Of a stretch of DNA of 64,000 bases, positions 26,828 through 37,233 are shown piece by piece. Below the pieces are notes generated by a model. That model worked only from the letters and a program-made list of their open reading frames with translations. It searched no databases and was not told the origin of the DNA. Numbering within the stretch: the stretch's first letter is position 1; each line of letters opens with the position of its first letter. This DNA is from Rikenellaceae bacterium (lineage in GTDB: Bacteria > Bacteroidota > Bacteroidia > Bacteroidales > Rikenellaceae): NCBI GenBank assembly GCA_902362705.1, contig CABIXK010000001.1, forward strand, positions 448,582 to 512,581. Direction: 5' to 3'. Both the position numbers and the translations under genes were made by a program.

Positions 26828-27643
26828 TCAGTACTGCTCGCGCTCGTTGGGGAAATCGCCCTCCTTCACGTCGGCGATGTAGCGCCCCACGGCGTCGGTC
26901 ATCACCGTGTGCAGGTCGGCATAGCGGCGCAGGAAGCGGGGCGAGAAGCCCTTGTTGATGCCCAGCATATCGTGGATCACCAGCACCTGCCCGTCGCAGG
27001 CGCCGCCGGCGCCGATGCCGATCGTGGGGATGTCGATCTCGGAGGTGACGCGCGCGGCCAGCGCCGCGGGGATCTTCTCGAGCACGCAGGCGAAGCAGCC
27101 GGCGTCGGCGAGCAGGCGCGCATCGTGCACGAGTTTCTCGGCCTCGGCCTCCTCCTTGGCGCGCACGGCGTAGGTGCCGAACTTGTGGATCGACTGGGGG
27201 GTCAGCCCCAGGTGGCCCATCACGGGGATTCCGGCCGAGAGGATGCGCTGCACCGACTCGAGGATCTCCTCGCCTCCCTCCATCTTCACGGCGTCGGCCT
27301 CGGTCTCCTTCATGATGCGCACGGCGGAGTCGAGCGCCACCTTGGAGTTGCCCTGGTAGGTGCCGAACGGCAGGTCGACAACCACCAGCGCGCGCTCCAC
27401 GGCCCGCACGACCGAGCGGGCGTGGTAGATCATCATGTCGAGGGTGATGGGCAGCGTGGTTTCGTAGCCGGCCATCACGTTGGCGGCCGAGTCGCCCACC
27501 AGGATCACGTCGATGCCCGCGGCGTCGACGATCCGGGCCATCGAATAGTCGTAGGAGGTGAGCATGGCGATCTTCTCGCCGCGCTGCTTCATCTCCGTCA
27601 GGCGGTAGGTAGTCACCGCACGCACTTTGCTTTCTACTGACAT
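26828..27643 (-). CDS. panB: 3-methyl-2-oxobutanoate hydroxymethyltransferase
   Basis: First step of pantothenate (coenzyme A) synthesis: adds a hydroxymethyl group from methylene-THF to ketoisovalerate. The 271-aa barrel has the family's [26 protein letters not shown] block (about 27-52, Mg site Asp in VGDSAANV), the VVVDLPFG strand (about 88-95), VKMEGGEE (about 118-125), GHLGLTPQS (about 142-150) and the [20 protein letters not shown] (about 204-223) catalytic loop. The start at 27643 is the first in-frame Met. It is last in the methyltransferase-EEP-panB run. Confidence 0.97.
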   Translation of the reverse strand: MSVESKVRAVTTYRLTEMKQRGEKIAMLTSYDYSMARIVDAAGIDVILVGDSAANVMAGYETTLPITLDMMIYHARSVVRAVERALVVVDLPFGTYQGNSKVALDSAVRIMKETEADAVKMEGGEEILESVQRILSAGIPVMGHLGLTPQSIHKFGTYAVRAKEEAEAEKLVHDARLLADAGCFACVLEKIPAALAARVTSEIDIPTIGIGAGGACDGQVLVIHDMLGINKGFSPRFLRRYADLHTVMTDAVGRYIADVKEGDFPNEREQY

Positions 27644-27690
27644 ATCGGATAAATGGTTTGTTTGGTTATCGCAACGAATGATTCCCGCCG

Positions 27691-28725
27691 CTACCGCATC
27701 TCGAAGAGCACCCACACGCCCTTGTGGTCGGTGGGCCACACGGCCGACCCGGGAGTCAGGAACTCGTCGGCCGTGCGCTCCTCCGCGCGGCGGCCGCGCA
27801 CGACCGACCCCTGCGGCCCGTAGACCTTCGCCTCCACGGCGCGCAGCCCCTCGCCCTTGTAGTAGACGAAGTCGATGCGCTCGCGCTCGTCGGCCTCGGG
27901 GGCCCAGGTGAGCCGCTCGGGGGCGAGCGAGGCGTTGTCGGAGGGATAGGTGTGGCCGGGATGGGTCAGCGGATCGGGATGGACGGTGCGGTAGGCGTCG
28001 GCGTAGCCCGCCTCGGCCAGAAGCGTCGAGACGGTCCAGGGCACGCACACCCCCTGCCGGTCGCACAGGCCCACCGTCTCGGGGGTCCAGTCGAGGTGCG
28101 AGGGTTCGTTGAAGTCGCCGCCCAGCACCACGGCGTAGCCCTGCGCCTCGTCCTCGCGGGCCTGCCGCAGGAAGGCACGGATGGCGTCGTCGCGCCGCGA
28201 GGCGGTGTTCACGCGCAGGATCTCCTCGACCGAGGTCTCGGGCTCGATGCGCCGCCAGGTCGACCCGTCGTAGCCGCGCACGTTGTAATAGGCGCAGTCG
28301 AGGTAGTCGAGGTGGGCCGTGTAGACGGCGACCGGGCGTCCGGCGACCGACGCGGTCAGGCGGTAGATGCTCCCGTGGTCGTCGGCGAGCGGGTAGACCG
28401 TCGCCGAGTCGGCGATCGGATGGCGGCTCAGCAGCCCCGAGTCGTCGGAGAGGAACGAGTAGTAGCGCACGCCCCGCTCGGCGAGCGACCGCACGATGCG
28501 CTCCGAGAAGCGGGTGCCGCCGTAGTTGCGCACCTCGCTCAGCGTCACGAAGTCGGGTCGCAGGCGGGCGATCTCGTCGACCAGGGCGTCGTAGCCCCCC
28601 TCGACGACCGTCCCCTCCTGCCAGATGTTCCATTGCAGCACCGTGAAGCGCACGGGATCGCCGCCGCGGCACGCTGCGGCGAGGGCCGCCAGGGCGGCGA
28701 GAGCAAGAAGCAGGGTTCGTTTCAT
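27691..28725 (-). CDS. Endonuclease/exonuclease/phosphatase-family lipoprotein
   Basis: A 344-aa exported phosphoesterase. The lipoprotein signal ends at Cys19 (ALAAAC). The EEP fold is then complete: VLQWNIW (metal-site Asn, about 29-35), LSEVRNY (Glu), TAHLDYLDC (His), [12 protein letters not shown] (Asp and Asn) and the terminal DHKGVWVLF (Asp-His). This family includes phospholipases C, sphingomyelinases and sugar or inositol phosphatases as well as nucleases; surface anchoring argues against a DNA-repair role. It differs from the PUL EEP protein at 47579. The gap to the methyltransferase stop is nine bases. Confidence 0.88.
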   Translation of the reverse strand: MKRTLLLALAALAALAAACRGGDPVRFTVLQWNIWQEGTVVEGGYDALVDEIARLRPDFVTLSEVRNYGGTRFSERIVRSLAERGVRYYSFLSDDSGLLSRHPIADSATVYPLADDHGSIYRLTASVAGRPVAVYTAHLDYLDCAYYNVRGYDGSTWRRIEPETSVEEILRVNTASRRDDAIRAFLRQAREDEAQGYAVVLGGDFNEPSHLDWTPETVGLCDRQGVCVPWTVSTLLAEAGYADAYRTVHPDPLTHPGHTYPSDNASLAPERLTWAPEADERERIDFVYYKGEGLRAVEAKVYGPQGSVVRGRRAEERTADEFLTPGSAVWPTDHKGVWVLFEMR

Positions 28726-28734
28726 CGTTCCTTT

Positions 28735-29274
28735 TTATTTATCGGCGGCGCGCAGGTGCGAGAAGAGGTGCCACAACACCACCCCGCCCGCCACCGAGAC
28801 GTTGATCGAGTGTTTGGTTCCCGCCTGGGGAATCTCCAGCGCGCCGTCGCAGCGGTCGACGACCTGCTGCGCCACCCCGTCGACCTCGTTGCCGAAAACG
28901 AGGGCGTAGCGGCGTCCCGGCTCGGGCCGGAAGGCGTCGAGCGCGACCGCCCCCTCGACCTGCTCCACGGCCCAGATTTCGTAGCCCGCGCGGCGCAGCT
29001 CTTCGACGCACTCCTCGGTCGAGGCGTGGTAGCTCCACGCCACCGTGAGCTCGGCCCCGAGCGCCGTCTTGTGGATGTCGCGGTTGGGCGGCGCGGCGGT
29101 GATGCCGCACAGGGCGATGCGCTCCACGGCGAAGGCGTCGCCCGTGCGGAAGAAGGCCCCCACGTTCTGCGACGAACGCACGTTGTCGAGCACCACCGCG
29201 ACGGGCAGCTTGGCCATCGCGGCGAACTGGGCGGGGGTCGGACGCCCCAGCTCGTCGTTGGTTATTTTTCGCAT
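28735..29274 (-). CDS. TrmH/SpoU-family RNA 2'-O-methyltransferase
   Basis: A 179-aa SPOUT methyltransferase. The three signature blocks are present: [21 protein letters not shown] (RNA-binding Arg, about 28-48), [12 protein letters not shown] (about 122-133) and [20 protein letters not shown] with the SAM-binding trefoil knot (about 148-167). Length is that of a knot domain without the L30e-like N-terminal domain, so a tRNA or rRNA ribose methylation is expected, but the target nucleotide cannot be given. Likely cotranscribed with the EEP and panB genes. Confidence 0.93.
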   Translation of the reverse strand: MRKITNDELGRPTPAQFAAMAKLPVAVVLDNVRSSQNVGAFFRTGDAFAVERIALCGITAAPPNRDIHKTALGAELTVAWSYHASTEECVEELRRAGYEIWAVEQVEGAVALDAFRPEPGRRYALVFGNEVDGVAQQVVDRCDGALEIPQAGTKHSINVSVAGGVVLWHLFSHLRAADK

Positions 29275-29305
29275 AATCGGTCGCGGTTGGGTGTGATTGC
29301 GGGGG

Positions 29306-29313
29306 CAAATGTA
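29306..29313 (-). promoter_or_regulatory. -7 element of the methyltransferase-EEP-panB unit
   Basis: TACATTTG on the minus strand about 31 bases before the start codon; no good -33 box at the usual spacing. The 298-bp gap to 29572 also holds the plus-strand palindromic promoter. Confidence 0.55.
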
Positions 29314-29484
29314 ATCAAATTTGAAATCTTTTCCCCATTTTCGGCTTTATTGCCCGGATCGCGCTCGAGAAAATGCCGACCGCCGCGCCTCCGTCCCCTC
29401 CGGGTCGCGATTTCGGCCGGGCCGAAGACAAAAAGCGAACCGGCCAGGCTCCCCCCGCTCGTTCGCGATTTTCGGCGGCACCGA

Positions 29485-29548
29485 AGATACTCCCGCCCGA
29501 CAAAATGCAAACTGCGTTTGCTTTTGTCCTCGCTTACACGTATCTTTG
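29485..29548 (+). promoter_or_regulatory. Palindromic promoter repeat, copy A
   Basis: Begins AGATACTCCCGCCCGAC, then a palindrome CAAAATGCAAAC/GTTTGCTTTTG (29501-29526), then TATCTTTG (29541-29548). TTTG in the right arm (29517-29520) is 20 nt from the -7 box. It drives the outer-membrane protein and glnS, whose start is 24 bases downstream. Confidence 0.8.
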
Positions 29549-29572
29549 TCGGTTGTTCTTTCCTTATAAGAC

Positions 29573-30706
29573 ATGAAACGAATCCTTCTCGTCCTCGCCC
29601 TCGCCGCGGGGATCCTGGTCCGCCCGGCCGCAGCACAGGAGCTGCTGGTGGGCGCCGACTTCAAGATGTACTTCGACAACAAGGAGTTCGGAGGCAACAC
29701 CTTCGCCGTCCCGGGGCTCGACATCGAGTCGGGCACCGACTTCGCGGCCCGCCTCGCGGCCCGCCTGGGCGTGCGCTGGGAGGAGAAAAACAGCCTCTAC
29801 TTCGGCGCCGACATGCTCCAGAACTTCGGCGAGCGGTCGTCGTCCTTCCTCTCGGAGGTCAAACCCCTGCTCTACTACCAGTTCGAGACGCCCGCCGTGC
29901 GGGCCGTCGCGGGCATCTTCACGCGCGATCTGATGCACGACGACGACTACTCCACGGCCTTCTTCAGCCCGGTCGAGCGCTTCCGCCACAACCGTCTGAA
30001 CGGCGTGCTGGCCTCCTACCGCGGCCAGCGCAACTCCTACGTGGAGTTCGTCTGCGACTGGGAGGGCATGTACTCGACCGTCTCGCGCGAGAAGTTCCGC
30101 ATCCTGCTCTCGGGCCGCCACTACCTGAAGCACTGCTTCTACTACGGCGTCAACTACTCGATGTTCCACTTCGCCGGGCAGAAGAGCCCCACGGGCGGCG
30201 AGGAGACCGAGAACGTGGTCGACCTCCAGCTGCTGAACCCCTGCGTGGGCGTGCGCTTCAACGCCTTCTTCGACTTCGACATCAAGGTCGGCCTGTTGCA
30301 GTCGGCGCAGCGCGACCGCAGCTTCGGCCACACGTGGGAGACGCCCCGCATGGCCGAGATCGGGCTGAAGATGAGCCGCTGGGGCCTGACGCTCGACGAG
30401 CGCCTCTACCTGGGCGACAACATGCACCCCTTCTTCCACGGCCACACGCTCGAGGACGGCACGGTGCTGACCTACGGCCGCGAGCTCTACCCCGGGGAGA
30501 GCTTCTTCCGCACCACGGAGAAGGTCTACAGCCGCACGTCGCTCTCCTTCCGCCGCACCTTCTTCCACGACACGCTGAGCGTGGGCGCCGAATTCGTCGC
30601 CCACCACGACGGCACGGCCCTCGGCACGCAGCAGCTGCTCGAGGTGGGCGTCAAGCTGCTCAAGCCCGTATACAACAGCAAAAATCACAGAAAACACAGA
30701 CGATAA
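29573..30706 (+). CDS. Exported outer-membrane barrel protein of unknown function
   Basis: Not recognised beyond its class. The 377-aa product has a signal peptide (about 1-21, ending AAAQ), then beta-rich sequence with alternating aromatic residues, a repeated R/Y/F girdle pattern and a final strand LLEVGVKLLKPVY before a short basic tail, typical of a 12-16-stranded outer-membrane barrel. The region contains several paired segments such as FETPAVRAVAGIFTRDL. It is adjacent to glnS (stop and start codons abut, TAAATG) under a palindromic promoter; the link to tRNA charging is not apparent. Confidence 0.8.
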   Translation: MKRILLVLALAAGILVRPAAAQELLVGADFKMYFDNKEFGGNTFAVPGLDIESGTDFAARLAARLGVRWEEKNSLYFGADMLQNFGERSSSFLSEVKPLLYYQFETPAVRAVAGIFTRDLMHDDDYSTAFFSPVERFRHNRLNGVLASYRGQRNSYVEFVCDWEGMYSTVSREKFRILLSGRHYLKHCFYYGVNYSMFHFAGQKSPTGGEETENVVDLQLLNPCVGVRFNAFFDFDIKVGLLQSAQRDRSFGHTWETPRMAEIGLKMSRWGLTLDERLYLGDNMHPFFHGHTLEDGTVLTYGRELYPGESFFRTTEKVYSRTSLSFRRTFFHDTLSVGAEFVAHHDGTALGTQQLLEVGVKLLKPVYNSKNHRKHRR

Positions 30707-32386
<1,680 letters not shown>

Positions 32387-32420
32387 GATGACACCGCGGC
32401 CGGAGCTCCGGCCCTACAAG

Positions 32421-32460
32421 ACGCAGGAGGCTGCCCCGTCCGTGGGGCAGCCTCCTGCGT
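32421..32460 (+). terminator. Terminator of glnS
   Basis: ACGCAGGAGGCTGCCCC pairs perfectly with GGGGCAGCCTCCTGCGT around GTCCGT; the T-run is poor but the stem is very stable. Confidence 0.78.
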
Positions 32461-32491
32461 TCATGCGCGGTGAGAAATGATCGGCGAATCG

Positions 32492-32521
32492 TTTGTTTCT
32501 AAAAATTTAGTCGTATATTTG
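32492..32521 (+). promoter_or_regulatory. Promoter of the small exported protein
   Basis: TTTG (32492-32495), an 18-nt spacer and TATATTTG (32514-32521), 27 bases before the start codon. Confidence 0.7.
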
Positions 32522-32548
32522 CCTGCACGAAACCGCTATCCCACCGCC

Positions 32549-33010
32549 ATGAAAAACACGCTGATCTTCGTTCTGCTGCTCGCCGTGCTCGCCGCCACGG
32601 CCGCACTGGTCGGGACCGACCGCACGCGCACGGCCACCCTCCTGGGCCGCTTCTCCGACCGCCTGGGCGGCGTCGACTACCGATGGGCCTACCTCCGCGA
32701 TGCGGCCGACGACCGCATCCTCGACTCGTGCCTCATCCTCGGCAACCGATTCACGCTCAAGGCCGATCTGACGAGCAGCCCGCACGCGTGCCGCCTCTCG
32801 ATGCCCAAGCTGGGCTACGAGGCGCAGCTCGAGCTACGCCCGCGCCGCACCGTGGAGCTGACGATCGACCCCGAGCCGCTGGACCTGCAGCGCGAGGAGG
32901 CCATCCGCGAAGCGATCGAGCGGCTCGACTCCACGGGGGTGAGCCTGCCCGACAGCGTGTGGCTGGCGCTCAAGGAGCAGAAGCGACGGGAAAGAGAGGA
33001 GGCGCGATAG
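32549..33010 (+). CDS. Small membrane-anchored or exported protein
   Basis: Not recognised. The 153-aa product has one N-terminal hydrophobic helix (about 3-22, signal anchor or uncleaved signal), then a compact beta-rich domain (about 45-115) with a TVELTIDPEPLDLQREE block, and a charged helical C-terminus (ALKEQKRREREEAR). It could be a DUF4369-like or carrier-type module of Bacteroidota, but no catalytic motif is visible. It stands alone with its own promoter; a longer in-frame start at 32477 overlaps that promoter and is rejected. Confidence 0.72.
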   Translation: MKNTLIFVLLLAVLAATAALVGTDRTRTATLLGRFSDRLGGVDYRWAYLRDAADDRILDSCLILGNRFTLKADLTSSPHACRLSMPKLGYEAQLELRPRRTVELTIDPEPLDLQREEAIREAIERLDSTGVSLPDSVWLALKEQKRREREEAR

Positions 33011-33100
33011 GCCGGCCGCACAAGAGGCCGCACGAAAAGCCGCGTCCGGCGGACGGGTAGGCGGGCAGCAGGCAAGGCAAACGGCAGAAGCAGGCTGCCG

Positions 33101-33139
33101 GAGCGATCTGACGGAGCGGTCTGACGGAACGGACTGACG
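33101..33139 (+). repeat. 13-bp tandem repeat, three units
   Basis: GAGCGATCTGACG, GAGCGGTCTGACG and GAACGGACTGACG follow one another directly in the 149-bp gap before the GT2 gene; no gene is seen in the gap. Confidence 0.75.
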
Positions 33140-33159
33140 GAGCACGACCGACGCCCCGC

Positions 33160-34173
33160 TCAGAGCAGGCGGCCGAAGCTCCGGCGCCCGAAGAGGTAGC
33201 GCACGAGGATCGAGCCGCGGTAGATGTGCCGCGCCTCCGCGATGCGGCTGCCGCGCACGGCGCGCCGCTTGGCGGAGAGGATGCGGTGCCAGGCGATGAA
33301 ATCGCGCCAGGCGCGGAAGACGGCGCAGAAGTTGTCGCGCCGCCCCTGCGCCAGGTAGGTCAGCGCCGCCAGCAGGTCGAGCGCAGGCCGCACGACGGCC
33401 ACCACGGCCCGCTGCCACGCCGGCGCGCACTTGAAGAGCATCGCCAGATTGTTGCGGTGGTTGAGCAGCACCTTGCGCGGCGTGTCGGTCGGCAGCGTGC
33501 CGCCCCCCACGTGGTAGACCACGCTGCGCGGCTCGATGCGCACGCGGTAGCCGGCCAGCTGCATGCGCCAGCAGAGGTCGATCTCCTCCATATGGGCGAA
33601 GAAGTCGGCGTCGAAGCCCCCCAGGCGGCGGAAGAGGTCAGCACGGCAGCAGAAAGCCGCGCCGCTCACCCAGAAGAGGTCGCGCGCGTCGTCGTACTGC
33701 CCGCAGTCGCGCTCCGTCGAGCGCAGGATGCGCCCGCGGCAGAAGGGATAGCCCAGAAAATCGATGTAGCCCCCCGCGGCGCCCGCATACTCGAAGCGGT
33801 CGCGTCGCTCGGTCGAGCGCAGCTTGGGCGCCACGGCCCCCACGTCGGGACAGGCGTCCAGACACTCCAGAATGGGCCGCAGCCACCCGCGCGGGGTCTC
33901 CACATCTGTATTGAGCAGCAGGAAGTAATCGGCCTCGATATGCTCCAGACCGCGGTTGTAGCCCCCGGCGAAGCCGTAGTTGGCGTCGAGCGCCACCAGC
34001 TCCACGTCGGGGAAGCGGTCGGCGAGCAGCGCACGCGAGCCGTCGGTCGAGCCGTTGTCGACGACCGCCACGCCCACCCCCTCCTCGGCGGCCGCGGCGA
34101 TGACGCCCGGCAGGAAGCGGCCGAGGTACTCCTCGCCGTTCCAGTTGAGCAGCACGATCTTAGCGGTCGCCAT
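33160..34173 (-). CDS. GT2 family glycosyltransferase
   Basis: A 337-aa GT-A fold enzyme. The N-terminus has the nucleotide-sugar motifs KIVLLNWNG, VAVVDNGSTDGS (about 37-48) and the metal-binding LLLNTDVETPRGW (about 84-96), with the acceptor-site segment FFAHMEEIDLCWRMQLAGYRV (about 195-215) typical of rhamnosyl- or galactosyl-type GT2s. A C-terminal helical region (about 240-337) contains basic and hydrophobic stretches that may sit on the membrane. Its start overlaps the end of the acyltransferase gene by 14 bp, so it is coupled to lipid A-type chemistry; the sugar is unknown. Confidence 0.9.
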   Translation of the reverse strand: MATAKIVLLNWNGEEYLGRFLPGVIAAAAEEGVGVAVVDNGSTDGSRALLADRFPDVELVALDANYGFAGGYNRGLEHIEADYFLLLNTDVETPRGWLRPILECLDACPDVGAVAPKLRSTERRDRFEYAGAAGGYIDFLGYPFCRGRILRSTERDCGQYDDARDLFWVSGAAFCCRADLFRRLGGFDADFFAHMEEIDLCWRMQLAGYRVRIEPRSVVYHVGGGTLPTDTPRKVLLNHRNNLAMLFKCAPAWQRAVVAVVRPALDLLAALTYLAQGRRDNFCAVFRAWRDFIAWHRILSAKRRAVRGSRIAEARHIYRGSILVRYLFGRRSFGRLL

Positions 34174-35080
34174 CCGCACGCTTGTGTTTCCACCGGCGGT
34201 GGGACCAGATCCACAGCTCGGGGTGCTCGACGATCTGCGCCTCGAGCCGCCGCACATAGCGCTCGGTGATCTCGTTGGGCGCCACCTGCTCCTCGCCGTC
34301 GTAGATGCGCTCGAACCACATGCGGTAGCGGCCCCGCTGCACGCGCTCCATGCGCATGAAGTAGACGGGCAGGTGGCAGCGCAGCGCCAGCTTCTCGCCG
34401 CCGTCGAAGAAGACCGTGTCGCGGTTGAGGAAGCGGAACCAGTGGCTGTCGGGCCTGAGGGGCGGATTCTGGTCGCAGATGAGCCCCATCACCAGATTCT
34501 TGCCGTCGATGCCCTGCTCGCAGTGGCGCAGGTAGAAGCGCAGGCTCTCCTTCATCGACACGGCCGTGGCGTTCTCGTAGTTGCGCAGCCGCTGGTAGAA
34601 GCGCTCGGCAACGGGGCTGCGCAGCGGGTGGTAGACCGAGATGAGCAGCTGCGAACGCTCGTAGACGCCCCAATAGGAGCCGTACTCCCAGCAGCCGAAG
34701 TGGGCCGTCATGGCGATCCAGTCGCGGCCGCGCACCTCCCGGAGGTGCTCCTCCAGATTGCCCACGCCCACAGCCTCGCGGGCCTTCGCCTCGCTCATGT
34801 GGGCCATGTTGACCGTGTCGACCACCACCTCGGCCAGCGTGCGGTAGAAGCGGCGGCGGATGGTCCGCAGCTCGGCCTCGCTCTTCTCGGGGAACGAACC
34901 GCGCAGGTTCTCGGTCACCACGCGCCGGCGGTAGCGCAGGCAGTAGAAGAGCAGCACGAAGAGGAGGTTCTCGATGACGTAGTACTTGACCCAGTAGGGC
35001 ATCACGGCCACCGCGCGGGCCAGCAGCCAGAGCAGCTCGAGGCCTATGCGCTGCACGAAGGTGAGTCGGGGACGGTTCAT
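34160..35080 (-). CDS. Lipid A biosynthesis acyltransferase (LpxL/LpxM family)
   Basis: Adds a secondary acyl chain to the lipid A precursor. The 306-aa product has an N-terminal TM anchor (about 10-55) and the family's HX4E catalytic dyad in TAHFGCWEYGS (about 122-132), followed by the later GLICDQNPP segment that precedes the second conserved block. The Bacteroidales enzymes often work on penta-acylated, monophosphorylated lipid A, but activity here is inferred from the family only. The ATG at 35080 is chosen because it gives the hydrophobic N-terminus; the frame is open to 35128. Confidence 0.93.
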   Translation of the reverse strand: MNRPRLTFVQRIGLELLWLLARAVAVMPYWVKYYVIENLLFVLLFYCLRYRRRVVTENLRGSFPEKSEAELRTIRRRFYRTLAEVVVDTVNMAHMSEAKAREAVGVGNLEEHLREVRGRDWIAMTAHFGCWEYGSYWGVYERSQLLISVYHPLRSPVAERFYQRLRNYENATAVSMKESLRFYLRHCEQGIDGKNLVMGLICDQNPPLRPDSHWFRFLNRDTVFFDGGEKLALRCHLPVYFMRMERVQRGRYRMWFERIYDGEEQVAPNEITERYVRRLEAQIVEHPELWIWSHRRWKHKRADGDR

Positions 35081-35090
35081 GCTCGGGCGG

Positions 35091-36509
35091 CTATCGGGGT
35101 TCGACGAAGAGTTTGACCCGCTCGACATGGGTGCGGATGCGCAGCCAGCGCTCGAGCGTCGGCCGGTCGAGCGAGTCGGCGCCCGAGGGCGAGACCACGC
35201 AGACGAGCACCGTGTCGCGCACGGCGCCGTCCGAGGCCACGGTCACGCCTTTGGTGAGCGACACGGCCCCCACGGCGGGCATCAGCGTGGCCAGCTCGCG
35301 GGCGATGTCGTCGGCGTCGTCGACCTCCGTGACGCTGTGGCGGCGCAGCTGCTCCTCCATGCGGGCAATGCGGCGGTTCTTCTCGTCGAGCAGCTCGCGG
35401 TAGCTCTGCTGCAACGACTCGACGTCGATGCGGTCGCCGCGGCTCGCCTGCCGCACGACCAGCTCGGCGCGCTCCAGCCCGAAGTGGTCGAGCTGCGCAC
35501 GCGCGTTCTCCACCACGGCGTCGGGCAGCGCCTCGCCCACGAGCACCAGCTCGATCTGCGAGGGCGTATCGCCGCGGCCGTAGCGCTTGTTGCACTCCAG
35601 CACGCGCGTGTTGCGGAAGTCGAAGACCTGGGCCACGTAGCGGTCGGCGGCGCTCTCGAAGAGCGACACGCGCACCATGCGCAGGCCGATGAAGACGCTC
35701 GGTAGGAAAGTCGCGAGCGTGATGGCGACCATCAGGCGCCGCACGCTGCGCTCGCGCTCCTTGTCGAGGAACGTCAGCCGCTCGTAGCGCAGGAAGCGCA
35801 CCATGAGGAAGGTGGCCAGCGCGATGAAGACCGAGTTGATGAAGAAGAGGTAGAAGGCCCCCAGGAAGAAGCGCAGCTGCCCCGTGGCCAGGCCGAAGCC
35901 CGCCGTGCAGAGGGGCGGGATGAGGGCCGTGGCGATGGCCACGCCCGGGATGACGGTCGAGGAGCGGTCCTGACGTGTCTGCGCCACGATGCCCGCCAGA
36001 CCGCCGAAGAGGGCGATCAGCACGTCGTAGGTCGTGGGCGTGGTGCGCGCCAGCAGCTCGCTGCTGTTCGACGAGAGGGGCGAGATGAGGAAATAGAGGG
36101 TCGAGGTGACGATGGCCACGCTGAACATGAGCGCCAGGTTGCGCATCGACCGCTTCAGCAGGTCGAAGTCGTTGATGCCCAGCGACAGGCCCACGCCCAT
36201 GATCGGGCCCATGATGGGCGAGATGAGCATGGCGCCGATGATGACGGCCGCCGAGTTGACGTTCAGACCCAGCGAGGCGATCATCGTGGCGAAGATCAGC
36301 ACCCAGAGGTTGACCCCGCGGAACTCCACCCCCTTGGCGATGTTGGCCACCACTTCGTCGCGGCACGCCTTGTCCTCGTCGAGGCTGAAGCGGCCCCGCA
36401 GGAAGGCCCTCAGGCGACTGCCCCGGCGGGCGGGCCGCTCCTGTCCGGCGCCGGGCGCCTCGCGCCGGTCGGACTGTTCGGTAATGTCGGTATCGATCTG
36501 TCGTTCCAT
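35091..36509 (-). CDS. DUF389 family membrane protein
   Basis: A 472-aa membrane protein. A charged cytoplasmic N-terminus (1-60) precedes the DUF389 membrane domain (about 65-270; signature AAVIIGAMLISPIMGPIMGVG at about 87-107, and TALIPPLCTAGFGLATG at about 200-216, with the expected five to six TM helices). A C-terminal cytoplasmic half (about 285-472) is rich in coiled-coil-like Arg/Glu heptads (RELLDEKNRRIARMEEQLRR). The family has no established biochemical function. It is in the rsmI-acyltransferase-GT2 operon. Confidence 0.9.
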   Translation of the reverse strand: MERQIDTDITEQSDRREAPGAGQERPARRGSRLRAFLRGRFSLDEDKACRDEVVANIAKGVEFRGVNLWVLIFATMIASLGLNVNSAAVIIGAMLISPIMGPIMGVGLSLGINDFDLLKRSMRNLALMFSVAIVTSTLYFLISPLSSNSSELLARTTPTTYDVLIALFGGLAGIVAQTRQDRSSTVIPGVAIATALIPPLCTAGFGLATGQLRFFLGAFYLFFINSVFIALATFLMVRFLRYERLTFLDKERERSVRRLMVAITLATFLPSVFIGLRMVRVSLFESAADRYVAQVFDFRNTRVLECNKRYGRGDTPSQIELVLVGEALPDAVVENARAQLDHFGLERAELVVRQASRGDRIDVESLQQSYRELLDEKNRRIARMEEQLRRHSVTEVDDADDIARELATLMPAVGAVSLTKGVTVASDGAVRDTVLVCVVSPSGADSLDRPTLERWLRIRTHVERVKLFVEPR

Positions 36510-36516
36510 GAATCTG

Positions 36517-37230
36517 TTACTCTTCGGCGGGAGCCTCGCCGCCGCTGCCGCGGCGCTCCCGGGATTTGCCCTCCACGACCAGGACGAACTCGCCGCGGGG
36601 CTCGCTCGCGCGGAAACGGTCGAGCACCTCGGCGATCGTGCCGCGAAGGGTCTGTTCGAATTTCTTGGTCAGCTCGCGCGACACGGAGACGCGCCGCTCG
36701 GGGCCGAAGAGCTCGGCCAGCTGCTCGAGGCACTTCACCACGCGGTAGGGCGACTCGTAGAAGATCATCGTGCGCTCCTCGTCGGCGAGGGCCTGCAGGC
36801 GCTTGGCGCGCCCTTTCTTCTGGGGCAGAAACCCCTCGAAGCAGAAGCGGTCGCACGGAAAGCCGCTCTGCACCAGCGCCGGGATGCAGGCCGTGGCGCC
36901 GGGCAGCGTCTCGACCTCGATGCCCGCCTCCACGCAGGTGCGCACCAGCAGGAAGCCGGGGTCGGAGATGCCGGGTGTGCCGGCGTCGGAAACCAGCGCG
37001 GCGTCGCGCCCGGCTGCGATCGTCTCGGCGACGAGCTGCGCGGTGGCGTGCTCGTTGAATTTGTGGTGGGAGCGCAGCCGCTGCTCGATGCCCAGGTGCT
37101 TGAGCAGGAAGGAGGTCGTGCGCGTATCCTCGGCCAGCACGAAGTCGACGCGGCGCAGGACCTCTACCGCGCGCAGGGTGATGTCGTCGAGGTTGCCGAT
37201 GGGCGTGGGTACGATATAGAGCTTCGCCAT
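36517..37230 (-). CDS. rsmI: 16S rRNA (cytidine-1402-2'-O)-methyltransferase RsmI
   Basis: Methylates C1402 of 16S rRNA in the decoding centre. The 237-aa tetrapyrrole-methylase-fold product has LYIVPTPIGNLDDITLRA at the start (SAM-binding GNLDD), VSDAGTPGISDPG (about 80-92) and the FYESPYR box (about 150-156). The C-terminal tail (about 200-237) is a short basic/acidic extension. It overlaps nothing and lies seven bases before the DUF389 gene and three after the Ala/Pro-rich protein. Confidence 0.96.
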   Translation of the reverse strand: MAKLYIVPTPIGNLDDITLRAVEVLRRVDFVLAEDTRTTSFLLKHLGIEQRLRSHHKFNEHATAQLVAETIAAGRDAALVSDAGTPGISDPGFLLVRTCVEAGIEVETLPGATACIPALVQSGFPCDRFCFEGFLPQKKGRAKRLQALADEERTMIFYESPYRVVKCLEQLAELFGPERRVSVSRELTKKFEQTLRGTIAEVLDRFRASEPRGEFVLVVEGKSRERRGSGGEAPAEE

Positions 37231-37233
37231 GCG

